From Anaerobacillus sp. (GTDB lineage: Bacteria; Bacillota; Bacilli; Bacillales; Anaerobacillaceae), in contig SKSA01000075.1 of assembly GCA_007118195.1 (NCBI GenBank), positions 1 through 21,445 on the forward strand: DNA of 21,445 bases, written 5' to 3'. Shown piece by piece: positions 1-7,949 of the stretch (position 1 is the stretch's first letter; each line of letters starts with the position of its first letter). The notes below the pieces were generated by a model. It was not told the DNA's origin. It was given only the letters and a program-made list of their open reading frames with translations, and made no database searches. Position numbers and translations under genes: made by a program.

Positions 1-200
1 TCACATCATGTGATACTTCTTAGAGAATTCATCGTGCAGCTTTGCGACGAGTAACCGCAGGAGCACACTCTATCGACCTTTAGAGGCTCACTCAAGAAAA
101 TCGACCGAGCATTTCTTTTTTACATACAAAACGTTCATGGCGGTATTCCGTCACCATCAGACATTTAAAAGTCATGCGAGGGTGCGCCCTAACCAACAAA
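1..200. repeat. Probable interspersed repeat fragment, non-coding
   Basis: This stretch has visibly more G+C than the AT-rich DNA around it and carries no open frame of useful length. It starts with a perfect 13-base palindrome (TCACATCATGTGA). Read on the minus strand, bases ~1-70 give a short frame ending ...LVAKLHDEFSKKYHMM and a stop at the window edge, with a stop only two codons upstream of its first possible start. I recall this reading from many tiny spurious proteins in Bacillus genomes, which suggests a dispersed repeat rather than a gene; that part is memory, not shown here. A small AGGG/CCCT hairpin lies near 179-190. Bases 200-326 are ordinary AT-rich upstream sequence of the next gene, with no promoter I would defend. 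Confidence 0.35.
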
Positions 201-326
201 CCAACTATCCACTAACCAACTTCCACATGCAAAATTACCATCGCTTTCATATCATTTTATTTTAACATATGAGCACGATAAACAATACAGCAACATAAAA
301 AGGACGCAAATTTGAGGTGAGTTACA

Positions 327-1325
327 TTGTTATTTCTCATTTTTATCGTTATTGCTACAGTGACTATTTTTGCAGCAATGAAATTATCTACATATGCCGA
401 CATTATAAGTGTAAAAACAGCTGTGGGTGGCATGTTAATTGGCTCGATGTTACTCGCGGGAGCAACTTCATTACCAGAAATTACAACAAGCTACACATCA
501 ATTGCTCTAGGGAACCCTGACTTAGCTGTAGGTAACATTCTTGGAAGTAATTTATTTAATTTACTAATTTTAGCTAGTTTAGACCTTTATTTTCGTAAAG
601 ATCAATTTTTTAAAAAAATATGGATACAACACCGCTATACTGCTGGTATTGGCTTTGCATTAATGTTAATCATATTATTTTCCTTACAAACCAGTCTTAT
701 GTTTATGATCCTCGGTATCGGGATTGATACGTTTTTAATCTTAGCCGGGTATATTATTGGAATGATCCTTTTATCTAAGGTTAAACAAACAGCTAAAAAC
801 AATGGATACGATCAAGACGATGAAAATAGCCGAGAAGTGCCTCTGCCCTCATTAACAGCTAAGCAGGCATTGATGCGTTTTATAGTGGCCGCACTTCTCA
901 TATTAGTAACCGGGTCTCTTTTAACCGTGATTGGTGACCGAATTGCTGTTGTTACTGGGTTAGGAGCCAGCTTTGTCGGAAGTTTTCTCCTTGCTGCATC
1001 AACTTCATTACCTGAGGCAGTCGCCTGTTTTGTTGCATGTAAATTAAGAAATTTTAATTTAGCGATCGGTTCCATTTTAGGAAGTAATTTATTTAACATT
1101 TTAATTCTTTGTGGCACTGATATATTTTATCGATCAGGGCCATTATTAGTTCACGTAGATCCAATTCATGAACTAACAGCTTCACTAGTTATTTTCCTAT
1201 ATGTAGTCACGTTTTATTTGCTTATTCGAATAAGAGCGAAAACGTCAGTTCATTATTCAATACCCTCGTTAATAATAGTGTTTTCTTACATTGTTACTAG
1301 CTACTATATTTTCATTTACTCGTAA
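327..1325 (+). CDS. CaCA-family sodium/calcium (cation) exchanger
   Basis: An integral membrane antiporter of 332 residues, the usual size for bacterial Na+/Ca2+-type exchangers. Two alpha repeats are clear: one at ~39-82 with TSLPE (Glu51) and GSNLFN (73-78), and one at ~218-261 with TSLPE (Glu230) and GSNLFN (252-257). The paired glutamates and the GSN helices form the ion-binding site in this family. A hydrophilic, acidic loop at ~152-178 separates the halves, as expected for two inverted five-helix bundles. The start is TTG at 327, chosen because GAGGTGA lies six bases upstream; no better ATG is near. Which ion is exchanged (Ca2+/Na+, Ca2+/H+ or K+-dependent) cannot be told from sequence. 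No convincing terminator separates it from the sigma-W operon, but the latter has its own promoter. Confidence 0.88.
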   Translation: MLFLIFIVIATVTIFAAMKLSTYADIISVKTAVGGMLIGSMLLAGATSLPEITTSYTSIALGNPDLAVGNILGSNLFNLLILASLDLYFRKDQFFKKIWIQHRYTAGIGFALMLIILFSLQTSLMFMILGIGIDTFLILAGYIIGMILLSKVKQTAKNNGYDQDDENSREVPLPSLTAKQALMRFIVAALLILVTGSLLTVIGDRIAVVTGLGASFVGSFLLAASTSLPEAVACFVACKLRNFNLAIGSILGSNLFNILILCGTDIFYRSGPLLVHVDPIHELTASLVIFLYVVTFYLLIRIRAKTSVHYSIPSLIIVFSYIVTSYYIFIYS

Positions 1326-1440
1326 ACAAAACTATTCGGCTATTTTATAAACTTTTACTTTGTTTTTTTGACCTTTAAAGCCTTTCAGATGCTTGAATGG
1401 AAGTAACTTTCGTTATATAATTCAGACAAATTAAGCCATT

Positions 1441-1466
1441 TGAAACATTTTTAGTTTAGAATCGTA
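1441..1466 (+). promoter_or_regulatory. Sigma-W-type promoter of the telA-like operon
   Basis: TGAAAC at 1441-1446 and CGTA at 1463-1466 are separated by exactly 16 bases, which is the B. subtilis sigma-W consensus (TGAAAC-N16-CGTA). The predicted start of transcription, ~1473, leaves a 25-base leader before the ATG at 1498. A perfect 8-base inverted repeat (TTAGTTTA / TAAACTAA, 1451-1458 and 1465-1472) overlaps the -10 element and might bind a regulator or be fortuitous. The downstream gene belongs to a family (YceH/TelA) known to be under ECF sigma factors in B. subtilis, which supports the call. Confidence 0.8.
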
Positions 1467-1497
1467 AACTAATTAAGAGGATTAGGAGGGATGGACT

Positions 1498-2523
1498 ATG
1501 GAGGAGAAAAACTCATTTAAATTAGACATAGATCACAAAGTGAAAGAGTACTTTACACCACTAAATAATGAACAAGATGTGGAAAAACTACTCGAAAAAC
1601 TAAACGGTTTAGGAACTGAAGCTCAAAAAAACGCTGGGGAAACCCTTGAATCTTTAAAACGTCCTGTTAAAGAAATGATGGAGCAACCAAATAATGAACT
1701 TCCGAAAAACTTACACCGCTTAAAGGAAATCGTTGCCGAACTTGAACCTAGTCATTTAAAAAAGGGGCAAGTTCAAAGTTTTTTTGACCGTTTATTAAAA
1801 AGAAATCCAATGGAACAATATGCTAAAAAGTATAAAACAGTTGAAGCTCAGGTAGACAACATTATTGAAGCATTGCTTGTAGGAAAAGATAAACTCCAAG
1901 AAGATACCGTCATGCTTCATCAGCTAAAAGAAGTTGCAGCTTCGAGAATTAACGGACTTAATGAGCAAATCGAAGTTGGTAAAACATTAAATAATATGTT
2001 AGAAACGAAGATGACTGAAGAAGATTGGCAAGGAAGCAAACAATCACTTCAAAAAGGTCAACAAAAAGTCGTCTCCAGAATTAAAAATATGTCTCAAGCA
2101 GTCCTCGTTTTACAACAATCACTTGCTAGTGTCGACTTAATTGTAGAGAATAACGAGAAACTTGAAGAAGCTATTTTTAATGCAATTACGATGACGAAAA
2201 ATATTATTACCGTCACAGCGTCGATCCAACTTGCTTTAGGCAATCAAAAAACGGTCATTGATGCCGTTAAAAACGTTAATGAGGCCACAGAAGCCATGCT
2301 CCTTTCAAATGCTCAAGCTTTAAAATCAAACACTGAAGAGACATTGAAAATGTTAGAAGAACCTGCGATTGCCATTGAAACTTTTAAAAAGGCTTATGAC
2401 GATGTATATTCTGCCATTAAATTAACAGAAAGCTCAAACGAACGAATTATCGATAGCGGAAAAAAGTTTATTCACGAACTAGATGAACTTAATACTCAAA
2501 TGAAACAAAAATTATTAGAATAA
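1498..2523 (+). CDS. TelA-family (toxic anion resistance) protein, YceH-like
   Basis: A cytoplasmic, almost wholly helical and coiled-coil protein of 341 residues with no signal peptide or membrane helix. Its build fits the TelA family (PF05816; B. subtilis YceH and YaaN): a polar N-terminus, a patch around 86-110 (SHLKKGQVQSFFDRLLKRNP), long heptad-rich helices at ~113-215, and a conserved alanine-rich block at ~229-275 that includes ITVTASIQLALGNQK. TelA proteins are linked to tellurite, cell-wall antibiotic and bacteriocin tolerance; the biochemical role is unknown. The start has AGGAGGG seven bases upstream; another ATG at 1491 is out of frame. It is the first gene of a two-gene operon behind a sigma-W-type promoter, so induction by envelope stress is likely. 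Confidence 0.82.
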   Translation: MEEKNSFKLDIDHKVKEYFTPLNNEQDVEKLLEKLNGLGTEAQKNAGETLESLKRPVKEMMEQPNNELPKNLHRLKEIVAELEPSHLKKGQVQSFFDRLLKRNPMEQYAKKYKTVEAQVDNIIEALLVGKDKLQEDTVMLHQLKEVAASRINGLNEQIEVGKTLNNMLETKMTEEDWQGSKQSLQKGQQKVVSRIKNMSQAVLVLQQSLASVDLIVENNEKLEEAIFNAITMTKNIITVTASIQLALGNQKTVIDAVKNVNEATEAMLLSNAQALKSNTEETLKMLEEPAIAIETFKKAYDDVYSAIKLTESSNERIIDSGKKFIHELDELNTQMKQKLLE

Positions 2524-2542
2524 TTGGTAAGGAGTAACTGTT

Positions 2543-3448
2543 ATGCCTTTATTCAACCGCTTATTAGAAAGCCCTTTATTTGAAAATTGGCTTCCAGATC
2601 GACTTAAACCTGTAAAGGATGAATTTATTTCTGATCAATATAGTCAAACTCTCCTTTCAGAAACAGAAAAATTTATTGATGATATCATTGAACTTTCTGA
2701 CATGGAAAGAATAAATCGTCATTTCAAAAAAAATACTTCACAAGTGAAAATTAACTTAAAAATTAAAAAAAAGCGACTGAAACTAGACATTAGCGATCAA
2801 AAACGGTCTGAAGCTCCTATTAAAAAGAGAATGATTATTGATGTTTATCGAAAAATATATAAAGCCAAAAACGGTGTCGGAAAAACGATTGAGGCAACGA
2901 TTTATTACACATATCAAGGTCAATCTTACGTACGTTCTATAAAGCGCTCCCCCTATTTAAAAAGCATTTTTTATAAATTAGATATGCTAGATGACGCTCT
3001 TATCGGAAGGTTAGTAAAAGAAAATCAACTTCAGGTAAGACACGATACAAATAAACCACCAACTGAAAAACAAGAAGAGATAAAAAACTTACTCGTTGAA
3101 ATGAAAAGAATTACAAAACAAAATGTTAATTTATCTGTCGACCCAATTATCGAGAGTAGATTGGCAAATATCATTGGTCACATTGACAATATCACTCCAG
3201 ATTTCCATCTTTTAGAAATTGAAGACCGCCATATGCTAAAAAGAATTCTTCGCGAAGATTTACCTAATCTACTACATTCTTATTTAGCATTATCTAGTCA
3301 ACAGCAACTAGAACAGAAGGAAAATGTCTTTGTTGCATTATCTAGAATTGAATTAAAAATATTGGCCTTAATTAAAGAAATGGAAAAGATGAAACTCGAA
3401 AGAATGGAACATTTATTAAGATTAAATAAAGTTCGCTATGATGATTAG
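2543..3448 (+). CDS. Unrecognised TelA-operon partner protein
   Basis: I do not recognise a named family. The protein has 301 residues, is highly charged and has no signal peptide or membrane helix. Residues ~1-60 are mildly amphipathic. At ~68-80 is a very basic strand-like segment (KINLKIKKKRLKL), followed at ~94-135 by an alternating beta-strand region. The last ~100 residues are helical, with acidic/basic heptads and an LPNLLHSYLAL motif that recalls the C-terminal part of XpaC-type proteins, which neighbour TelA-type yaaN in B. subtilis. It starts 19 bases after the telA-like stop with its own AAGGAG and surely shares that transcript. A partnership with TelA in envelope stress is inferred from context alone. 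Confidence 0.7.
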   Translation: MPLFNRLLESPLFENWLPDRLKPVKDEFISDQYSQTLLSETEKFIDDIIELSDMERINRHFKKNTSQVKINLKIKKKRLKLDISDQKRSEAPIKKRMIIDVYRKIYKAKNGVGKTIEATIYYTYQGQSYVRSIKRSPYLKSIFYKLDMLDDALIGRLVKENQLQVRHDTNKPPTEKQEEIKNLLVEMKRITKQNVNLSVDPIIESRLANIIGHIDNITPDFHLLEIEDRHMLKRILREDLPNLLHSYLALSSQQQLEQKENVFVALSRIELKILALIKEMEKMKLERMEHLLRLNKVRYDD

Positions 3449-3520
3449 TTTCATTGAGGATCGAGTTTTATTATCTGATCTTCTTGCAAAATACATGTTA
3501 CCCTTTTGCAAACCCTTACA

Positions 3521-3549
3521 TTTACAAAACCGTTTTGATAGATTATGAT
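3521..3549 (+). promoter_or_regulatory. Sigma-A-type promoter of the MBL hydrolase gene
   Basis: TTTACA (3521-3526) and TATGAT (3544-3549) are 17 bases apart, each one base from consensus. The ATG follows at 3590 behind AAGGGGG, giving a ~33-base leader. This suggests the hydrolase gene is transcribed apart from the sigma-W operon upstream. Confidence 0.65.
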
Positions 3550-3589
3550 AATTATATGAATATTCTTAACATTTAACAAGGGGGAAAAA

Positions 3590-4534
3590 ATGAAGAAAAA
3601 ACCAATTGATTTAGGAAATCGGATCCATCTAATTGATGGATTTGATCTAGGGATTCCTAGTAGAACTGGTACATATGTAATTAATGAAGATGCACTAACT
3701 TTAGTAGAAACTGGTCCAAGTATGAGTGTTCCTTATATTTTAAGTGGGTTAAAAGAGCTTAATATCGACCCAGCTGATATTAAGTATATCATTGTTACCC
3801 ACATTCACCTTGACCATGCAGGTGGCGCTGGCCTTTTATTAAAAGATTGCCCAAACGCCAAAGTAATCGTACACCCTAAAGGGGCCCGACATTTAGCAGA
3901 TCCTTCTAGGTTAATTTTAGGGACTAAAGCTGTCTATGGAGATGATTTCGAACGTTTATTTGAACCGATCTTACCTATACCAGAGGAGAAATTAATGATA
4001 AAAGAAGATGGAGATACGTTACAGTTAAGTGAAAAATGTAAGCTAACGTTTTACCATACCCGTGGTCATGCCGATCACCACTTTAGCATCTATGATCCCG
4101 TTAGTAACGGTATTTTCACTGGAGATACGATAGGCGTTCGTTATGATCAAATAAAGGAATTCGAGTTTTATTTACCTTCGACATCACCTAACCAGTTTCG
4201 ACCAGACGAAATGCTGGCATCACTTGAAAAAATAGTACACGAACTTAAAGTTGATACGATTTATTTCGGACACTTCGGTTTATCAAATCAGCCGATGGAA
4301 GTTTATAAACAAATTACTTATTGGCTACCAAAATTTGTAGAAGTTGGAGAAAAGGTATGGCAAAGAGGACAAAGTCACGAACAACTATGTGACGAATTAT
4401 TAACTTTAATACAAAATGTAATTAAACAAAGAAATGTCGCTGAGACCCACCATGTTTACGAAGTGATTAACGTAGATTTACAAGTTTGCTCTATGGGCAT
4501 TATGGATTACCTTGAAAAAAGAAATAAGCAATAA
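3590..4534 (+). CDS. Metallo-beta-lactamase-fold hydrolase
   Basis: A soluble 314-residue hydrolase. The metal-binding motifs of the superfamily are complete: HIHLDH at 71-76, a histidine at 160 (TRGHADHH), an aspartate at 179 (FTGDT) and a histidine at 228 (FGHFG). Together these would hold two metal ions, usually zinc or iron, for thioester, phosphodiester or lactone hydrolysis in glyoxalase-II-like members. About 85 residues follow the last ligand and form a helical C-terminal region, common in this uncharacterised Bacillus branch. The substrate cannot be predicted. The start follows AAGGGGG at suitable spacing. The gene has its own promoter and converges on the guanylate-kinase paralogue. 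Confidence 0.88.
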   Translation: MKKKPIDLGNRIHLIDGFDLGIPSRTGTYVINEDALTLVETGPSMSVPYILSGLKELNIDPADIKYIIVTHIHLDHAGGAGLLLKDCPNAKVIVHPKGARHLADPSRLILGTKAVYGDDFERLFEPILPIPEEKLMIKEDGDTLQLSEKCKLTFYHTRGHADHHFSIYDPVSNGIFTGDTIGVRYDQIKEFEFYLPSTSPNQFRPDEMLASLEKIVHELKVDTIYFGHFGLSNQPMEVYKQITYWLPKFVEVGEKVWQRGQSHEQLCDELLTLIQNVIKQRNVAETHHVYEVINVDLQVCSMGIMDYLEKRNKQ

Positions 4535-4607
4535 AAGTGCAAATCACCTCAAAGGTATGTATAAAACGGTTCTATACCATCTACTTCTTTGAGGTGATTT
4601 GACACTT
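4535..4607. terminator. Long hairpin between convergent genes, possible terminator
   Basis: Two 20-base arms (4535-4554 and 4587-4607) pair with a single unpaired A. The loop of 32 bases holds a second small stem (GGTAT 4554-4558 with ATACC 4574-4578). The plus strand lacks a good T-run after the stem; on the minus strand the stem is followed by TTTTATTGCTTATTTC, so termination of the minus-strand kinase gene is the more plausible role. It is larger than a standard terminator. Confidence 0.5.
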
Positions 4608-4617
4608 ATCATTTAGT

Positions 4618-5208
4618 TTATTCTTTTTTTGACGAAGTTTTTTCGAGCAAGTATTTCTCCATTGTTTGCGTCACTTCAAATACTGTATAAGATAACTCAT
4701 AGTTTTGAATTGAAAACTCGCATTGTTCTTTGTATTGTATATCTTGATCAAAATGTGCTAAATGCAATTCAATTTCCTCTTGGGAATTACCACGTTCTTC
4801 TTGGCGCTTGACCACTGTTTCTCGATCTGCATGTACAAAAATACGTACAACTTTATCGCCAAAATGCTTCTTGATCTGTTCTGTCCCTTCAATGTTTAAG
4901 ACGAGATAAATACACCCTTTTTGTTGAAAACGTTCAATGATGTCTTGTTCTTTAATGCCATAAAGATTGCCATCTATTTCAACGCTTTCAAAAAACTCCC
5001 CATTTTTTTCAGCAGCTAGAAAATCTTCTCTTGAAATATAATGGTAATCTCTTCCTTCCACTTCATAATGACGTTTATTTCTCGTAGTGTATGAAACAAC
5101 GGTTTTCATTTGGAGTGTATCTCCGGCCAATTTGGAAACTGTTTTTCTACCTGACCCATCTGGCCCTGTAAAAACAAAAATCATTTCTTTTTCCTTTAAG
5201 TTATACAT
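4618..5208 (-). CDS. Guanylate kinase-like protein (Gmk paralogue)
   Basis: A P-loop NMP kinase-fold protein of 196 residues. The Walker A loop reads GPDGSGRKT (15-23), where the usual form is GPSGxGKxT; the lysine still precedes the final T. The GMP-binding stretch S-x-TTR-x-x-R-x-x-E-x-x-G-x-DY (39-55) is intact, followed by EFFESVEIDGNLYG (71-84), which matches the EFxE...NxYG pattern of true guanylate kinases. It is not in the usual rpoZ-gmk setting and the P-loop is altered, so a second, specialised enzyme or a binding protein is possible. The ATG at 5208 has GGAGGGG about 10 bases upstream; an internal ATG at residue 9 (behind AAAGGA) is an alternative start. Confidence 0.8.
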   Translation of the reverse strand: MYNLKEKEMIFVFTGPDGSGRKTVSKLAGDTLQMKTVVSYTTRNKRHYEVEGRDYHYISREDFLAAEKNGEFFESVEIDGNLYGIKEQDIIERFQQKGCIYLVLNIEGTEQIKKHFGDKVVRIFVHADRETVVKRQEERGNSQEEIELHLAHFDQDIQYKEQCEFSIQNYELSYTVFEVTQTMEKYLLEKTSSKKE

Positions 5209-5281
5209 TATTCGTCATCCCCTCCACTTTATGTTGATTAATTCTATAAAAAGTATCGTGTAATCACCATTATACACTTTG

Positions 5282-5310
5282 ATTTTATTAAAAACTATAA
5301 CTATTATCAA
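5282..5310 (-). promoter_or_regulatory. Sigma-A-type promoter of the guanylate-kinase paralogue
   Basis: On the minus strand TTGATA (complement of 5305-5310), 17 bases and TAAAAT (complement of 5282-5287) form a near-consensus promoter. The adjoining bases 5311-5316 read TTGACA on the plus strand, so the two -35-like hexamers lie back to back, but the plus-strand one has no well-placed -10. Confidence 0.55.
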
Positions 5311-5366
5311 TTGACATACTATTGTAAATAAAATGCTGTAATAAAACAAATGCTTAGGAGAATAAT

Positions 5367-5395
5367 TTCTCAAGAAGAATAAAATGTACTATAAT
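5367..5395 (+). promoter_or_regulatory. Probable sigma-A promoter of the 5434 gene
   Basis: A perfect TATAAT (5390-5395) lies 17 bases after TTCTCA (5367-5372). The ATG at 5434 follows after a short AT-rich leader. A small dyad (GAGAA/TTCTC) spans the -35 region. The weak -35 makes this a moderate call. Confidence 0.45.
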
Positions 5396-5433
5396 AAAAA
5401 GATAATAAATTTTTTTAAAAAGTGGGGTTACTC

Positions 5434-6411
5434 ATGAATAGAAAAGAAGCATCTAATCATATTGGAAAACAGATTCGTGTGATTGATCCACTGCTAGGTA
5501 GTTATATAGGGGAACTAATCGATATTATTACAGAGCCACGAAAACCATGGCGTGGTATAGTTAAAATAAATGCGATTGAACAATATCCAGTTCAAAATTT
5601 ATCTGATATAAAAAAAGAAGTAATTACCCGACCACCTTTTGCTAGTGGAGAAACTTATGAAATTACAGGTTCAAAAATTGAACCTGTCAATGACGATGAT
5701 CTTGAATTAAATTTCGAAAAATCTTTACGTACTGCACTATTAAACGAAATAAACCATTTTAATGTGGAACAAGAGAAACTCTCTCAAGTTCTAAACGAAC
5801 TTCAAGCCGAATTAAAGAGAATTGACCCATCTTACGAAATAAAATCATCGAAAGAGCTAGACTATCAATATTATACAATTTATAGCAATAGTGATGGCAT
5901 TTATTTGAACGACCAAAATAACAATTTAATTCCTTTAAGTAACTGTCCGTTTGAATTTGAAATTCATGTTAACGGTACATGGCAGATCGTCCAGTATGAT
6001 ACTGAATTATCTTTTATTGATCCTCAAGGAGTAAATTATGAAGTGACAGAAGGTAGTCAAATTCGTATAAACAAACAACAATTTGACCCTTATCATATTT
6101 TTATCAATGAACTAGAAAAGCCTGCGTTAGATTCTTTAGCGAGCGGCTTAAAAAAATATCAAATGTCTCACGAGCATTGTGTAAACTGTCATAACAATTT
6201 ACTAAATCAATACTTAGCTGCCAATGATGATAAACTTTTTAAAGGGGTCAATTTCATTTCATACCAAAACAATCATGAAACATTACTTGTGCAGCATCAT
6301 TATGAACGAGAAATATGTAGTACTGGCGAAGATGTGACGTATGACCGTTTTGAATTTACAAACGACAAAGGAAGAAGGCTTTTAATGACCTATTCCACTG
6401 AAAATTCTTAA
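5434..6411 (+). CDS. Protein of unknown function, possibly DUF2777 family
   Basis: A soluble acidic protein of 325 residues. The N-terminal ~75 residues resemble what I remember of DUF2777 proteins (MNRKEASNHIGKQI..., ITEPRKPWRGIVKI, RPPFASGE), a Bacillus family with no known role; this is tentative. A helical stretch follows at ~90-125. The middle (~140-225) looks beta-rich. The C-terminal part has HEHCVNCHNN near 247-256; with no signal peptide a haem role is unlikely, and two cysteines plus histidines might bind a metal. I start at ATG 5434 rather than the in-frame GTG at 5422 because GTGGGG sits six bases before the ATG and overlaps the GTG. No operon partner on its strand. Confidence 0.7.
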   Translation: MNRKEASNHIGKQIRVIDPLLGSYIGELIDIITEPRKPWRGIVKINAIEQYPVQNLSDIKKEVITRPPFASGETYEITGSKIEPVNDDDLELNFEKSLRTALLNEINHFNVEQEKLSQVLNELQAELKRIDPSYEIKSSKELDYQYYTIYSNSDGIYLNDQNNNLIPLSNCPFEFEIHVNGTWQIVQYDTELSFIDPQGVNYEVTEGSQIRINKQQFDPYHIFINELEKPALDSLASGLKKYQMSHEHCVNCHNNLLNQYLAANDDKLFKGVNFISYQNNHETLLVQHHYEREICSTGEDVTYDRFEFTNDKGRRLLMTYSTENS

Positions 6412-6445
6412 ACATCATGACGATTACGGTCACCCTTTAATATGT

Positions 6446-6496
6446 AAAAGAGCTAAACATGTTGAGATATTTACTCTTCATGATTTAGCTCTTTTT
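6446..6496. terminator. Intrinsic terminator, probably bidirectional, embedded in the ydbT 3' end
   Basis: Arms AAAAGAGCTAAACATG (6446-6461) and its complement at 6479-6495 pair over 16 bases with one bulged A. On the plus strand the stem ends in CTCTTTTTCATTTTCTTT, a fair T-run, terminating the 5434-6411 gene. The right arm lies inside the last codons of the oppositely oriented ydbT, so that gene's end doubles as terminator. Confidence 0.75.
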
Positions 6497-7949
6497 CATT
6501 TTCTTTATATGAAAACCAAGATAATAGGTCTTCCTTTTGTTTTTCACTAACATCAACTAAGCGAAATGATTTGCCGATAATACTAGATAAAATAGAAACT
6601 TGAATCGTAAAAAGTGACCTAATTTGTTGGACGAATGATTGCCTCACTTCTAAAGCTTGGATTCTTTGTTTTGGAATAATTACTAAAGTTCTTGAAACCG
6701 TTCGAAAAGAAATCCATAAGTAACCTTTGTTTCTACCTATTCCACCATTTTTGAATTGAAGGTTTCCGTATAGAATTGCCATTGGGATAAGTATCATCGC
6801 AACATAACCGTAAGGCATAAAATAAGTGATTAAACCAGCTATCAGCGCTGCCGGAACTACTTTCCGAATCACATATCTAATCCACGCGCGTCTCGGTAGT
6901 GGTTCGATCGGTTGGTCAAAGACAAAATCTGGAGCAATTTGTTTCAAAGGTTCATATATACTTTTTTTATTAACAATTGGAAAGAGAACGGTTGAAAGCT
7001 GTTCATCTTTTGAACCACCACCTGCACTTTCAACATAAACCGTTACAAGACCAAAGGGCTGTCTTAAAACACTTTCAACAACTCTTATTGCTGTTATCCG
7101 ATTAAGAGATAACGTAAGCTGCCTTCTTTCAAGAATTCCTCTCGTTATTTCAAGTTCATCACCTTTTTTTATAATTGTAAAACGACCGTACTTCAACACT
7201 GTACCAACAATTGAAATTAGCCAAGAAAGTAAAATCATAGTCAGAATCAGAACTATGATAAAAATGAAACTTGAATGAAATAAGTACCCAAACGTCTCAA
7301 CAATCCATTCATCTGGTACCCAGCCTTCTAGTTGAGTAACCAACGCCAGTATTGCCATAAAAGCTAAACCAATACCGCTAGAAGTTAATGCCGTTATCAC
7401 TAAATCTTTATTTGAAAGTACCCACTTTGTCTGACTTTGCTCTAGTTGTATAATGTGCCCAACGTCATCTTCCGCTGAATCAATCATCTCATTTTCAACT
7501 TGAACTTTTTCTTTTAATAGTTGCTTTTTAATCAATAATGCTTCTTTTTTTGTTAAAGCTTTTAGTAGAACTTCAGGTTCAATTCCTCCCCCAGCTGTTT
7601 CGATTTTTACAGCAACTAATTGAAATAGTCGTTGCAAAATTCCAGCGGTTATATCAATACTATAAATTCGTTCTGTTCGAATAAATCGCTGTTGCTTAAT
7701 TAATATCCCTTGCTTTATTTTTAGTTCATCTTCCTCGATGACGTATGTAAATGTAAGCCATTTTAAATATCCGTAAAAAAATAAAAATAAAAATCCACCG
7801 ATGATAAAGTAAATGGTAAAAGGAAAATCCCATGAAGCTGCTCCCCTACCAAAAATAAATGCCGCAATCAGCGGAATAAACAGCTCTCTCAAAGCAGAGA
7901 GGAAAAGAAGAAATATCGCAACTGGATGTAGTCTTTTAACTCTAGACAT
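6471..7949 (-). CDS. ydbT: YdbT-like membrane protein with three PH (bPH2) domains
   Basis: A 492-residue membrane protein. Paired hydrophobic helices alternate with three YdbS/YdbT-type PH domains (PF03703). Domain one lies at ~65-140 (YVIEEDELKIKQG...IETAGGG), two at ~258-330 (FTIIKKGDELEITRG...VYVESAGGG), three at ~395-470 (degenerate, ending ILSSIIG). The basic N-terminus precedes the first two helices, so the PH domains face the cytoplasm. The start at 7949 is preferred over 7955 because GGAGG lies nine bases from it but only three from the other; it overlaps the ydbS stop by eight bases (ATGTCTAG), implying coupled translation. In B. subtilis ydbST is sigma-W controlled and protects against some antimicrobial peptides. 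I see no sigma-W site in front of this copy. Confidence 0.88.
   Translation of the reverse strand: MSRVKRLHPVAIFLLFLSALRELFIPLIAAFIFGRGAASWDFPFTIYFIIGGFLFLFFYGYLKWLTFTYVIEEDELKIKQGILIKQQRFIRTERIYSIDITAGILQRLFQLVAVKIETAGGGIEPEVLLKALTKKEALLIKKQLLKEKVQVENEMIDSAEDDVGHIIQLEQSQTKWVLSNKDLVITALTSSGIGLAFMAILALVTQLEGWVPDEWIVETFGYLFHSSFIFIIVLILTMILLSWLISIVGTVLKYGRFTIIKKGDELEITRGILERRQLTLSLNRITAIRVVESVLRQPFGLVTVYVESAGGGSKDEQLSTVLFPIVNKKSIYEPLKQIAPDFVFDQPIEPLPRRAWIRYVIRKVVPAALIAGLITYFMPYGYVAMILIPMAILYGNLQFKNGGIGRNKGYLWISFRTVSRTLVIIPKQRIQALEVRQSFVQQIRSLFTIQVSILSSIIGKSFRLVDVSEKQKEDLLSWFSYKENEKELNHEE

Noticed and set aside
5311..5342. TTGACA on the plus strand as promoter of the 5434 gene
   Set aside because: The best -10 (TGTAAT) would be 20 bases away, and a perfect TATAAT with usable spacing exists further downstream.
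6164..6205. CVNCH in the 5434-6411 protein, which looks like a c-type haem motif
   Set aside because: The protein has no signal peptide or membrane anchor and no axial-ligand context, so haem attachment outside the membrane is not plausible. A metal-binding role cannot be excluded.
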